A stretch of DNA of 64,000 nucleotides from Stichopus chloronotus (lineage: Eukaryota; Echinodermata; Holothuroidea; Aspidochirotida; Stichopodidae). The stretch is from positions 35,526,937 through 35,590,936 of the forward strand of contig CM037830.1 in assembly GCA_021234535.1 (NCBI GenBank). The letters run 5' to 3'. Positions 39,592-50,648 of the stretch are shown piece by piece (position 1 is the first letter of the stretch; the number at the start of each line of letters is the position of its first letter). The translations under genes and the position numbers were made by a program. The notes under the pieces are model-generated. The model saw only the letters and a list, made by a program, of their open reading frames with translations. It searched no databases and had not been told where the DNA came from.

Positions 39592-41110
39592 ATTTTAGGC
39601 CTGGCTACATGCAGCTCAAATACACTCGGGAAGTGCTGTTTCCTGCCATCTGGACAGTGGCGGCGCTACGGGGGGCATGAGGGGGCATTTGCCCCTCCAG
39701 ATTGCTTCCTTGCCCACCCCCCCCTCCACAGTTTCCCCCCAGTTGCTCTCACCCCTTCCCAATCAGACCTTGTACTCATCCAAAATTAATTTAATCACAA
39801 AACTATGTATTGGCATTGGACTGAATAAGAACAGATTCCGGGGAACCATGATTGATAAATGCCTGATTTATTTTACACAGGCTGCCAGTTTTCATATCAT
39901 GCCCGTAGCCACTTCAGCAGTAGGCCAGCTTGGTCAGACCAATTTTCTCTGGAATGTTTACCGTCCAGCATAAGGGAAGGGTAGGTGGTTGTTTTCCTAA
40001 ATATAGGAATGTCGTTGTTTTCCTCAATATAGGAATGGAATGGAAGTGTATGTAGCCTATGTGTGTGTGTGTACTCGGTGGTACCACGTAAATATGAAAT
40101 GGTACTCCCCAAGAAAAAAGTTGGGAACCTTGGAGTACCGTCAACCGAAAAAATAAATAATATAAAAATAAATAATATACATCTCTTGGGACTTAATTTT
40201 TCATCCAGAGATATGTTAACCCCTCAGAGCTTCCGGGGGCTTCGCCCCCTGGACCTCCACCGGGGCTTAGCTTCTGGACCCCAACAAGGGGCCCTAAGGT
40301 GGGCCCCTGGACCCCACCCGCAAGGCCTTGTGCTTCGTGCTCGGTTTCGGGCTGCGCATGAAAATCTTAGCCCCCCCCCATCATTTTCCTCTGCCCTCAG
40401 TTTGCCCCCCAAGTCTGACATTCTGGCGCCGCCACTGCATCTGGAGGTTTTGAAAAGTCAAGGTTTTCTCGTGCGCTCCCCTCCAACCACTGGTGAACTC
40501 TAGTTAGTAACAAACATAATTAGTTCAAACGATCTCTGCCCCACCCCAATTTCTAGGGGCCGGTGCGCCAATGTGTTCATCAACAAATATATAACTCAAA
40601 ATAAAAATAAAAATGAAAGCGGATGCGTAGTTTATTATAAAAAAATGTTAGAGGATTCTCGTGTCACCTGAGAAACACTGATTTGTACTACCATTTTTAA
40701 TAAATTGATTTTTCTTTTCGCATAAATTGAATAATTACAGACATGACATCCATATTTCAAGGCTGGGTACATGCAGTTCAAGTACACTCGGGAAGTGCCG
40801 TTTCCTCCCATCCGGAGGTTTAAAAAGTCGAAATTTTCTTGTATACTCCGCGCCAACCAATAGTGGCGTTGCGCTTAGATAATTATCTCGCTAGACAGTC
40901 ACAAACATAATTCAGGATAATCCACCCCCCAAAAGGGGGGTCCTAGGCACTGAAGTGCCAAGGAATTCAACAAAAAAATATTGTGAAGTACTCAAAAGAA
41001 AAAAAAATAGAAGAGGATGCGTAATTCATTACGATTCTTGTACCACCTCAAGAAACATGATATGAACTGCCACTTGTAATTGATTGATTTTCCTTTTCAC
41101 ATGACTCGAC
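39592..41110. repeat. Tandem duplication; one copy carries a hAT insertion
   Basis: Copy A starts near 39598 (ctggctacatgcag) and resumes after the inserted element at 40446; copy B starts near 40761 (ctgggtacatgcag). Shared blocks in the same order: acactcgggaagtg, the catctgga/catccgga site, ccaacca, acaaacataatt, a ggatgcgta block and a ttgattttt-cttttc block ending near 40720 and 41100. Divergence is substantial, so the duplication is old. Confidence 0.8.
39655..40437. mobile_element. Non-autonomous hAT element, 783 bp
   Basis: Ends are CAGTGGCGGCGC and its exact reverse complement. Both sides carry the perfect 8-base duplication CATCTGGA (39647-39654 and 40438-40445). The body is GC-rich near the ends, with repeated ccccctgg/ggacc phrases at 40245-40320, and has no transposase-like frame. 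The neighbouring copy at about 40761-41110 has the same site without the insertion. Confidence 0.92.
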
Positions 41111-42736
41111 GAGACTCAAGTGTCCCCCATCATTGCTTACATCATAGGTAGACGTTGTGGGTAGGGGAGCTCGACCATTGGCTGGAGCAGCCTGAGGGTA
41201 TCAGAAATTTTTTGCATATGTATACTTTCTAGATTGCTGAACATGACCTTTTTTTTCAGGCTACGCAGGCACTCTTTCCCTTGGATCTCGAAAAACCGGT
41301 GCTGAGGTTCGCCCCCCCCCAACGTCCTCCCCTCCCCACCGACACGGCATCACTGATTCCATTTCATAAAAACGTTTGAAAATAACATGTGTACTTATAG
41401 ACTGATGGTATGTCGTTTTCTCTGTTTATTAAAAAAGCCAGTACACGACATGCCACATTTACGCCGGTCCTATCATTGACTTTTCCAGGCTATCATTCAA
41501 GTAAGTCCCTGTACTGAAACACTGTTTAGACTCGGTAAAATTCTTCCCTTCAGTTTCTGCATATAGTATTGTTTAGTTTTCAACTTGACTCTGAATAGTG
41601 TCTTTAATTACGATGTATCATGTTTACACTCACTACATATTTCAAACCAAGAAACCATTCAGTCTGATGGTAAACACAGTATAATCACGGTTGTCGCTTT
41701 GGGTTGCAAACAGTAAGCTCAGAAAATAACATTATTCAATCAACGCCTGGCACTGGTATAACCATGAGTCTCATGACATACCATCATAAGTTCAACGAAA
41801 ACGGCATATACCTGTATCTGTAAAACAGGAGTGTGATAGGCTAATAGCGAAGATTAAATTTACATAATACGGTATGACTTGGAAATTAATCAGACAGCAT
41901 ATTCCTACCTCGAATAGGAAATGTAGTTCGGTCAAAGGTCATCAATGTTTGTGCACGTAAACACTGGTGACCCTCAACTAACAACATTCCACCTACAAGG
42001 ATAGGGAGAGGCATAAAACAGACACTCATGAATATTATCTAGGGGACGCCAAGATAGAAAATATTCCAAAATTGACGATCTTTTCCCTCTACCAAGGTAA
42101 AAATCTCTGACAGAATTTGCCATGTGTGGACTTCCGACTTTTCAGCATGGGTCATTTGGGGTAAAATTTGAGGGTACATACACTAGGAATATTTTGCTTA
42201 CAGAGGAATTTATGCCACGTAGCTGTTGTTATGACGTCAATGATGTGTTCTTTTAACAACACAGGTTAGTGTTGGAAACGTCAGGTGGGCTGAAACCATC
42301 GCAGTGAGTATGGGATAACAGCTAACAGTCGTCCTGCATTGTCCCGCTATGCAGCTACGTAGCAAGAAAAGAGTAATTTTGGTGTATATATGGCCAATTA
42401 CGTTTAACTTCAGTGCTTACTTGTCAGTGCAACATAATTGGAAATATCGGGAAGGGAGGGTGGGTGGGGGAGGGAGGTTAAGGAAGGGGATATAGGAAGG
42501 ATGGCTCCAACCCTATCCATGCTAAGCTTGCCACGCCAATCACCTTATTGTTTTGCTGCAATATTCGCACTCAAAATCCGTCATGTAGAGATAAAAACTG
42601 TTTCATGTATAGTAACATACATTTTGACATGATTTTTACCTTCGTCCGGCATTGCCCCCCCCCCCCCCCATCCAGCCACGAGGTAAACGAGTACGATGCC
42701 ATTTTGGTTTTTCGATCGTTACGTCACACATTACAG

Positions 42737-42833
<97 letters not shown>

Positions 42834-45076
42834 TCATACATTATAGCTAGTACATGCTTTGCTCTATTATAAACATGTTGCTGATATTCATTATTAACAA
42901 AATGCTCATTTGATATTCTTTTAAGTAGTGCTTAATGAAAAGTATTCAGCACTCCTCCCCCCCCCCCCCCCCACTTTCCCTTTTTTGCGTAAAGGACTAA
43001 ATACTAAACGACTTGGGGATAAATGTATACTTCTGTGACCTTATATTGTACAGAGAAGGTCAGGAGAAACATGGCGAGTTTTCTTACTACAATAATAATA
43101 TGTTAAAATCTGACGTAGGATCATTCAAATGTCTTTTTTTTTTATTGATGCATGCCTAAACGTCCTTATCACATGTACCTGTTTAGCGAAATTAGAATTC
43201 ATACAAACAAGGTTAACCCCATAACAATGCCGGGATAATGCTTTCAAAGTTTTGGTTGACCTTCTCCGAAAGGTGGAGGGGGTGTGTCGATACTTTAAAG
43301 GTACAGTACATGTCCGTGAACCACTAGACTTCTTTCATGGTGTCCTCCTCCTTTAACTATATCATTTGGGTCTGGGATAGTGTTAGCTATTCGTTAAAAC
43401 ATTAATACATGATGTTTAGATCGACTTAGTTTTCGTGAAGTGTGTCCTAACTCAAACTATGTGACAATATAACGTTCTTAAACGACCGCAAGTGATGCTC
43501 TTTAACCGCCCAATGAAAAAAGCTTCTTATCTCGTCTGAGTTAATGAGGAGTTTGTTCAGATAACAATGCCGACAGTCCTTATAGGGGATCAAATGTATT
43601 CTTCTTTTGCGGTGATAATTGATCGTCTGATCAATGGAGGTTGGCTAGAACCTGGTGGGAGAATGGCAGTTAAGCAAAATCGATTGCGTAATCACATCAC
43701 AATGAACTTGACAGTCTGGTGCCCAATGTTTACTCGGGCAGAAAAGCAGCAGCATGTAGGAGCAGTGGAGAGGGAAAGTTAAGATACGTGTATATAGCAA
43801 GCCATTGCCTCTAGAAGACAGGATAACAGCTCTTGGTGTATATTATAGTAGGATTGGCAAAAGTTGGTAAACCGGAGAGATTCGACAGGTATACATGCGG
43901 AGAAGTCCTTGGACCGGTTTTGTTTTATTTTCTATTGAAATGATGGATAGAAGACCACAGTGGAAGAGTTCAATGTGATTTGAGAAGTTGCATCTAATTA
44001 TGTAATGTTACAAGTTACACAGACGATTTGAATATACGAAGGAGGAGGTGAGTTTTAACGAATTTCTGATTTAGCTTACAAATTTAGCTTACTTTATTGC
44101 ACAGCATATGTGAAAGATGGGGAGGGGCAATTCATTTCCCATCAAGAACCACGTAAGAGCCGGACCATAGTGAGCAAAACATGCAAGGGGAAACGGTGAG
44201 CATTAGCGTTATTTGAAAGTTATTGCATTTCGTCAAATTTACCGAGGTTTTTTTCATACCAATTTATAGACTTCGACAAACTTCCGTTGCGAGTCAACAG
44301 GATTCCTCCAATAAGTTGAACAGATTACGCGAAATAGCATTGTTCTAACAATTTACACCTGTACAGTAACACCAATGAACAATGGTGAAGTGAAGACTGC
44401 GGGGGGGGGGGGGGGGAGGGGTAGTCAACGCTGACTGCACTGACCAGGGGGCACACCAATAAATAGATGAAACAAGAAAGAAGAATAAAATTGAATAGGA
44501 AGGCAAAGAATAAAAGTGGAACAGAGGGCAAAGGAGAATACAATCTTGATTACTTTGCGCCCTTCCCATCTCAAAATAATGATGGTGTTGCCCATATTTA
44601 CCCTACAAAATTCAAACAAGTATTTCTGTCTTTCAGTGTTATAGTTACACCCCTGGGGTGGACGTCCACTCTCCTGTCCCCCCCCCCCCCCCCGAAAAGT
44701 CTATTTTGACGTCACTGTCAATGTTAACATGCAATGTTCGTACTGCTAGCTTAATGATGAGAGCTGCGAGGAAGAATGTTACATAGTGTGAAAACATTCG
44801 AGAATTAAGTGAAAAGGAGCTTTTTAAAAATGAAAAAATTAAAGAAAAACTTCGAAACTAAACATGAACAGTGCTTGTGAAAAATAGTTAAAAATAACGG
44901 TTCAATGGCCACAATAAGGAAACTGTATATTTACGAGGGTCCTACCTTGCGTTTTTTTTTTTTTCATTTCCGGTGCGTTTTCCAGTCCCCAAACATCATT
45001 TATCTAGACTCCTAGCTTTAGGTTAGAAGTTGCAAAATCAAACGACATATCACTTAAGGTACAAACCTTCATAGAA
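41111..45076. other. Intergenic stretch upstream of the homeobox gene
   Basis: No supportable coding exon. Contains C runs near 41312, 42656, 42956 and 44679, a G run at 44401, and the long AT repeat at 42738. An open frame at 43567-43782 has no recognised domain. Confidence 0.5.
42738..42829. repeat. (AT)n microsatellite, 92 bp
   Basis: Uninterrupted AT dinucleotides, the longest in the window. Ile/Tyr frames across it are artefacts. Confidence 0.97.
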
Positions 45077-45413
45077 ATGGAACATGTTGACTTTGCGGAG
45101 GGTGTGTATGCAACTGTTATATTATTACACAAATTTTGTCCATTCACGAAATTGCTATTCGTACGATGTATCACCGGATATTCTCATGTTGTCCAAAATA
45201 ATATGAAACGTACAAATTTATCCTCATTATCCAAAAATAGTAGATACCACTGTAGAAAATTCTTCCCTAGGCGCTAGTCCTTCTGTAAGTTGAATCAAGA
45301 ATCACTCTGTGATAATATATTTAGCTTACATTTCTTTGACTTAATTTTTTTATGATCTAGAGAATACTAAATCTAAAAGATCCCACAAAGCTCCTGGAAC
45401 AGTAGAAAAAAAG

Positions 45414-48400
45414 ATGGAGAAAAGATCAGGTGGAGGGAAACTGGATGAGACAGACAGTTCACCGGGAGTAGAACATTTCCAGCAGATGACGTCAGATGGC
45501 AGCGAGATTCATGGGGAAAATGGTCACAGCAGCCGGGGAAAAGGAAAATCAAGGAAAAACCGAATTATCTTCAATGCAGCTCAGTTGAATGCTCTGGAGA
45601 GATTGTTTCATGACGTTGCATACCCGGATCTAGATTTGAGGATGAAAATAGCAGAAAGATTGGAAATTGACGAGAGTAGGGTTACGGTAAGGTTACCTTG
45701 GGTCCATATGCAGTGACATGTATGATAGTCTTGATTTACATTCAAATACTACACCGTTGTCAGACTTCACTATGTGTAGTCAAGCTTATGTACAGTTATT
45801 AATCAAGACAACTATATAGTCTTGATTCAAACATAGTCTTCTTGACAAATCATTGCTATTGATAACTAAAGAAACTATTAGTTTGAAAAAGAATTTTCTA
45901 TGATAGTGAAAAAATGCGAGTGGTTTTATGCCATATGTTATAATAAACTATTACGATTTTGTTTTGTTGCATAAGTGTCGATGTTCAGTTTTCAAAGTTT
46001 CCATACTTGTCACCACGTACATAAATGTGTGTACAAATACGGGTAGGCAGAAGCAGGCATGACTTCCATTAGTTTTGAGTTACCATGTTATTTGCTTTAA
46101 GCAGGGAGGTGTTATTAGATGGAGATCCATCGGAAACTTTAATATATGATAATCCCATGAGATTGACCTCAGAGTAGAGACTTAATCCTTTAATTGGGGA
46201 TTATTGAACTAAAAGGCATTGAAAAACATTTGTCTAATATCTTGGCAACCTCATCTGCTCATTCATACCAACAGCGACCCCAACAAAAAGGATTATTTAA
46301 AGGAAGGCTTTAATGTCTAACTAGTTGCCGATAGTCAAGTGCGAAACACTGTTCGAACATACCAAACGACTGTTATTGTCAAAAAACCTAATGATGCTGG
46401 CTATAAACCAATGCTCATGATCTATGTAAATGAGCAGAAGAAGTATAAGACTAAACTTTGCTGTCAGTTTTTGACTTATTTTCGCATTCGCTCGCATGAT
46501 CTAAAAGACACCCTCATTTTGAGCAAGTTGTAGGGTACTAGACAAGTATGTTGTAAATATCGTCGAAACGCGTCGAAACGCGTCGAAACCCTCAAATTAA
46601 TTTACAAATTAAGCGACTAGCAATGTTAAGGCAAGGGGAAAATTTAGTGAGCTGCTCATCGAGATGTAGCAGACGACATCTCCCACTTGTACTTAGTTCT
46701 TAACACCTCTGAAGACTATTGAATCATCAAGAACAACACACAAAAGAGATTACTGTCGGCAACTAGTAGGCTTCAAAGAATGAGTTTCCGATGGATCTCC
46801 ATCTAATAACACCTCCCTGCTTTAAGTATTTTGAATTAATGGATTTCAAATTGCGTGATAAACAATCAAATGTCACAGACTTGGCATAAGGAAACAGCAC
46901 GGAACAGATGCCACCATATTTCACCGTGTGTGTGACTTATTATATTTTTATCATTATTGTTATACTTTTATCATTTTATATTTTTATTTTTTTATATTAT
47001 TATATTTTCATCATTATTTATTTAGCATTATTTATCATTTACCATTATCAACATTATTTATCATTACTTATCATATTTTTATCATACATTTATCAGATAT
47101 GGTACTTGCAATACCATGTAATAATACCACTAACTTTTATGGGATCTGTTTTTTTTTTTTAATCTTATAAAAATCTTAAGAAAGGCATTATTTTTCCTTC
47201 TACTTATCTCTTACTCAATACAGGTTTGGTTTCAGAATCGTAGAGCAAAGTACAGGCGAACGTCACAAAAGAAGACGAATGACACCACGCCTACGTCACA
47301 GGATAATTACGTCATATCCCCCGCGGCAACCCAGAGCGCCAGCGCCAGTCCTGCTAACAGCCAACAGATAACAACAGACAGTTTCATTCAGAGTATCCCG
47401 GTGTCAGGCGTCGAGTTTAACACCTGGGTGAATCACAGTCACTCAGGAGACCAATCAACGGTAGTACATCAGTTACGTCACCCGGAAATTGCCACAGATA
47501 TGCCCACCATTGAGCAACGGTTAGTATAAAAATGAGAATTACGTAATATATACAGTGTGTAATATCTAATAAAGGCTGAATATGTTCTTGTTGGCATGCG
47601 TATATTCCACACAAAAATTCTTTTAAATTTGACAACTGGTAGATCGAATCTAAGTTGGTCCAACCATTAGTGTAGGACAACACTACATACAGGAATGGGT
47701 TGAGTTATTCCTACATAGAGTGTTCGATTCTTTTCGGAAGAGCTAAATTATATTTGTAAAGTTCAGGGTGCAGTATCCTATACTCGCGTACAGACTGTCT
47801 CGTACACAATAAAGCACTGATGAGTGCACACACTGGGTGCGAAACGGCCTGTATGCGAATATAGGATAGTTCATCCTGAACTTTAAAAATATAGTACTGT
47901 ATAACATTTTTTGGAGAACTGACCCTACAGTGTTCCATTACTGTGACAGCTCTTGTTATGGAATGACTTTAGATAGATGCCAAATTGTGTGCCGAGCCAT
48001 TATGCAGCTAAGTGATAGAAGTGTGACGGTCTGAGACTTTCAATCTTATGTCGTTTCAATTCAGGTATTCCATTCTTCAAAAGAAAGCCTTTTCGCAATT
48101 CCGACTGTGCATGTGCACATCCTGAACCTCTGAATATAAACAAACACACCGTTGAACCACTAACACGTGCCTAAAAATCTGTGTTTATTTATAAAATATT
48201 CAGATCCCATTTTTAGACCAACTGAAGTTACACAGAGGGCTCACACATGCAATGTTGTGTCTTGAACAGTATCTACAGTGCCATCTTCGTCTGAAAACAG
48301 TTCTGTTACAATCTTTCGGAAAGTGTGTGTCGTTTACGCACTATGTGTGAAGAGGGAGTTTCTATAATTCTGTGATCATATCTCTTCTTTATAATTTATT

Positions 48401-50648
48401 GCGATTTTCATTTTTTTTTTTTTATTTCAGACGCTTTGACGAAGACTCATCTTTCCAGAAACGTACTCTGGATTGGCTTCATTCTCAAAGCAATAATCAT
48501 GAGGTGCCACCATGTAACGTCGACGCTGTAACGAACCACGTGGAAGCCCAAAGCCGGGAGGAGTGTAAACTTCAAAGAAGGGAAAGTCCTCAACGGGAAG
48601 AAATAAAGACAACGAGTAACAACTCTGGCGAAGTCAATGCTCCGGAATTACCGACAACAGCATGCGGTTCAATAAGCCAACATTACCAACAAAGCCAAAG
48701 CGGACCCGAACGCGACGTCACTTCAAACGAGCTTCCTCCCAATAGGGATGCCTCGGAGCTACGGGAAAATCATCTCAGCGACGCAATGAAACGTTTATCA
48801 GCAACACGAGGAGGGCAATCCACAGATACCAATCCTTCCATGTTTGGGATGAACCACCTCAACTGGCCTAGGTATTCTAGCAACATTCAACATCATTCCC
48901 AGTCATTTCTTCCCGACCCCCGTGAACACTTTTCTCACCAACAGAATGTATATTACGACCCTAGGTTTGGACCTCCCACCCATCATCCTCAGGTACCGTT
49001 TGATCCTCCCCATGTCAACGACATGTCTTCGTTACCGTCACATAGAGGTTGGCAGTACAACGTTCCACGTGTATCTCCGTACGTTCCCATATCGTCCCCA
49101 CAAGATTCCTTGGAGGGAACATCTCCGCGTGTCAATGAGGTCGAAGGAGGTCGCCCTCATAGTAACAAGCAAAATTCTAAATATATCAAAGGGCCAGCGA
49201 CACATCAAGAAAATATCAACCGGAGAAAGAGACGCCGTTATTCCTCAGATGACTCTGGAGAGGAACTTTGGAGGAATAGAATTAAAAGGAGAAAGAAATA
49301 TCGAAAGAGAAGAACAACGATTCGTAGAGCACCAAATACGACAGAGCTCCCTCTGCACATGTTGGCAGACTCGAGAAGACGCACCGCGTACAACAGTGAC
49401 TCTGACAACACACCCGTATCCAACAGAGGACCTCGACAAATTGCCTTAGAAAACAAAAGTAGAAAGGGTCGAAAGAGAGAGTCTTCGTCATTTGAAGAAG
49501 CAGCTACCTCTTCTAAATCAGAAAAATACACCAGCAGCAGCACAATATTCAGTTCCACATCGGATTCGGACTTTGAAATCCCGTATTGCAAGCAAACTAA
49601 GCCTCCCAAAAGTCACGAGATGCAAAAGAAACGTGTCAAAACTGACAAGGTCTCTCACGTGTTACCGTTACCATTGCAAGACATGGTGAGTAGTAGTGGA
49701 CACCAAGAAGGTTCAGCGCCTTATAAGACACAATCGCCTTTCCACTCCGACGCCGCAAAGAAGGCAGATCCTCCTCATAGGCACGAAAATGCCTTCCAGA
49801 CACCGAGTGCGAGCTACTCCGATCCGTTTAGTGAGAGACACACAGAAAGGGGATTTCGTAACGACACGAGTTGGAAACACGCTAAGAACGATGGTATGCC
49901 GGACATGGAGCACCAATCGATGCTCAGTTATTTATTTGGTCCAGGATCTCCTGATATTCCTGTCGGAACCAAATCTGACGAGGAGAGAATGTCGTTCAAA
50001 GGGAGGAAATCAAGCAACGAAGATATTCTCTCGGAGTCATTAAAACTCGCACATATGTGTAACTCTCCGACGTCTACAGAACTCTCTTCAGACTTACCCG
50101 GCCGGTCTCCGTACAATCCTTTGGGAATCGAAGCAATGACGACCTCCAATCAACAGTTCACTAAACAACACCAGGTCGGCCATGTCTCTGCCTTCCAGCG
50201 TGACGTAGGCTATAATGTGACACCGAAGCAGTACACTTTACACTATGGCGACAAAGCTAGCATTTCGTCTTACAACAGATCTGTTACGACCAAACCACGT
50301 GGTATCATAAGACCAGTACCCCAGAGACACAATGCTATGGTTGATGGAGGACAACGCCCTACTTCAGCAGAATCAACTAGTTATAATAAACAAGATCAGT
50401 CAGAGAGCAGGCAGTCTGGAGGCAGAGTCACCGGAACAGTTCGGCCATGGTGCGACGATTACCCGAGGGCGACTTCCAATCCCTCTCAAGATGTCAGCAG
50501 ACCGGTGAGAGAGCCGGTGCCAATGGAGGGGCCGCCACCGAATAAGATATGCACGATGGTAAAGGACGCCATCTCTCCGGTTGATCTCCTCGCTAAATAT
50601 TTAACGTGGACGGGGACGTGTTACGTTGCACAGCAACAAAAGTTCTAA
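45414..50648 (+). CDS. Divergent PRD-like homeobox protein, about 928 residues
   Basis: Sequence-specific DNA-binding protein, nuclear by inference. Exons: 45414-45686, 47224-47519, 48431-50648 (TAA at 50646); phase closes, 2787 bases. The homeodomain spans residues 46-105: R5, F8, L16, F20, YPD at 25-27, W48-F49-Q50-N51-R53 and AKYRR are in place. An intron falls exactly between homeodomain positions 46 and 47, the position typical of the PRD class; YPD and Q50 also fit PRD-like genes. No paired domain is seen. The remaining 820 residues are Ser/His/Asn/Gln/Pro-rich and look disordered, with a strongly basic patch near 452-492 (KRRKKYRKRR). Tyr at 56 and Thr at 46 are unusual, and I cannot assign a family. 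Start: the ATG at 45414; the frame stays open to an acceptor-like site at 45360, and a 25-base exon at 45077-45101 (MEHVDFAE) would join in phase, so the N-terminus may be longer. Confidence 0.88.
45687..47223 (+). other. Homeobox gene intron splitting homeodomain 46/47
   Basis: Donor gtaagg after ACG, acceptor tcaatacag before GTTTGG. It holds the TIR element at 46102-46819 and an AT-rich ttatcatt-type stretch at 46930-47100. Confidence 0.85.
46102..46819. mobile_element. hAT-like non-autonomous element, 37-bp identical TIRs
   Basis: 718 bases. The first 37 bases (starting CAGGGAGGTGTTATTAGATG) and the reverse complement of the last 37 are identical. Flanks CTTTAAG occur at 46095-46101 and 46820-46826, a 7-base duplication; hAT normally gives 8, so one base may be changed, or the class may differ. 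A second inverted pair, ctagttgccga (46320) and tcggcaactag (46756), lies asymmetrically inside, implying about 160 extra bases on the left. A 10-base unit gcgtcgaaac repeats three times near 46561-46590. No transposase is encoded. Confidence 0.85.
47758..47884 (+). ncRNA. Foldback with hammerhead-ribozyme-like core
   Basis: Inverted arms 47758-47793 and 47849-47884 match at 30 of 36 positions. Between them, in order: GCA (47814), CTGATGA (47817-47823), a weak stem II GTGC/GTGC (47824-47827 with 47837-47840, two Watson-Crick and two wobble pairs), GAAA (47841-47844), then C...GTA with a 2-bp stem III, and TGC (47854) pairing with GCA as stem I. That is the invariant layout of a minimal type I hammerhead, with predicted cleavage after A47853. 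Such short-stem hammerheads are known from Penelope-like elements. It lies in the last intron of the homeobox gene. Activity is uncertain because stem II is weak and the long arms could compete. Confidence 0.55.

Noticed and set aside
42548..42850. Ile/Tyr-repeat open frames
   Set aside because: Pure translation of the (AT)n microsatellite.
46339..46533. 64-codon frame inside the 718-bp TIR element
   Set aside because: No transposase similarity; the element appears non-autonomous.
48922..49449. 175-codon overlapping frame in the homeobox exon
   Set aside because: Alternative-frame shadow of the verified homeobox coding sequence.
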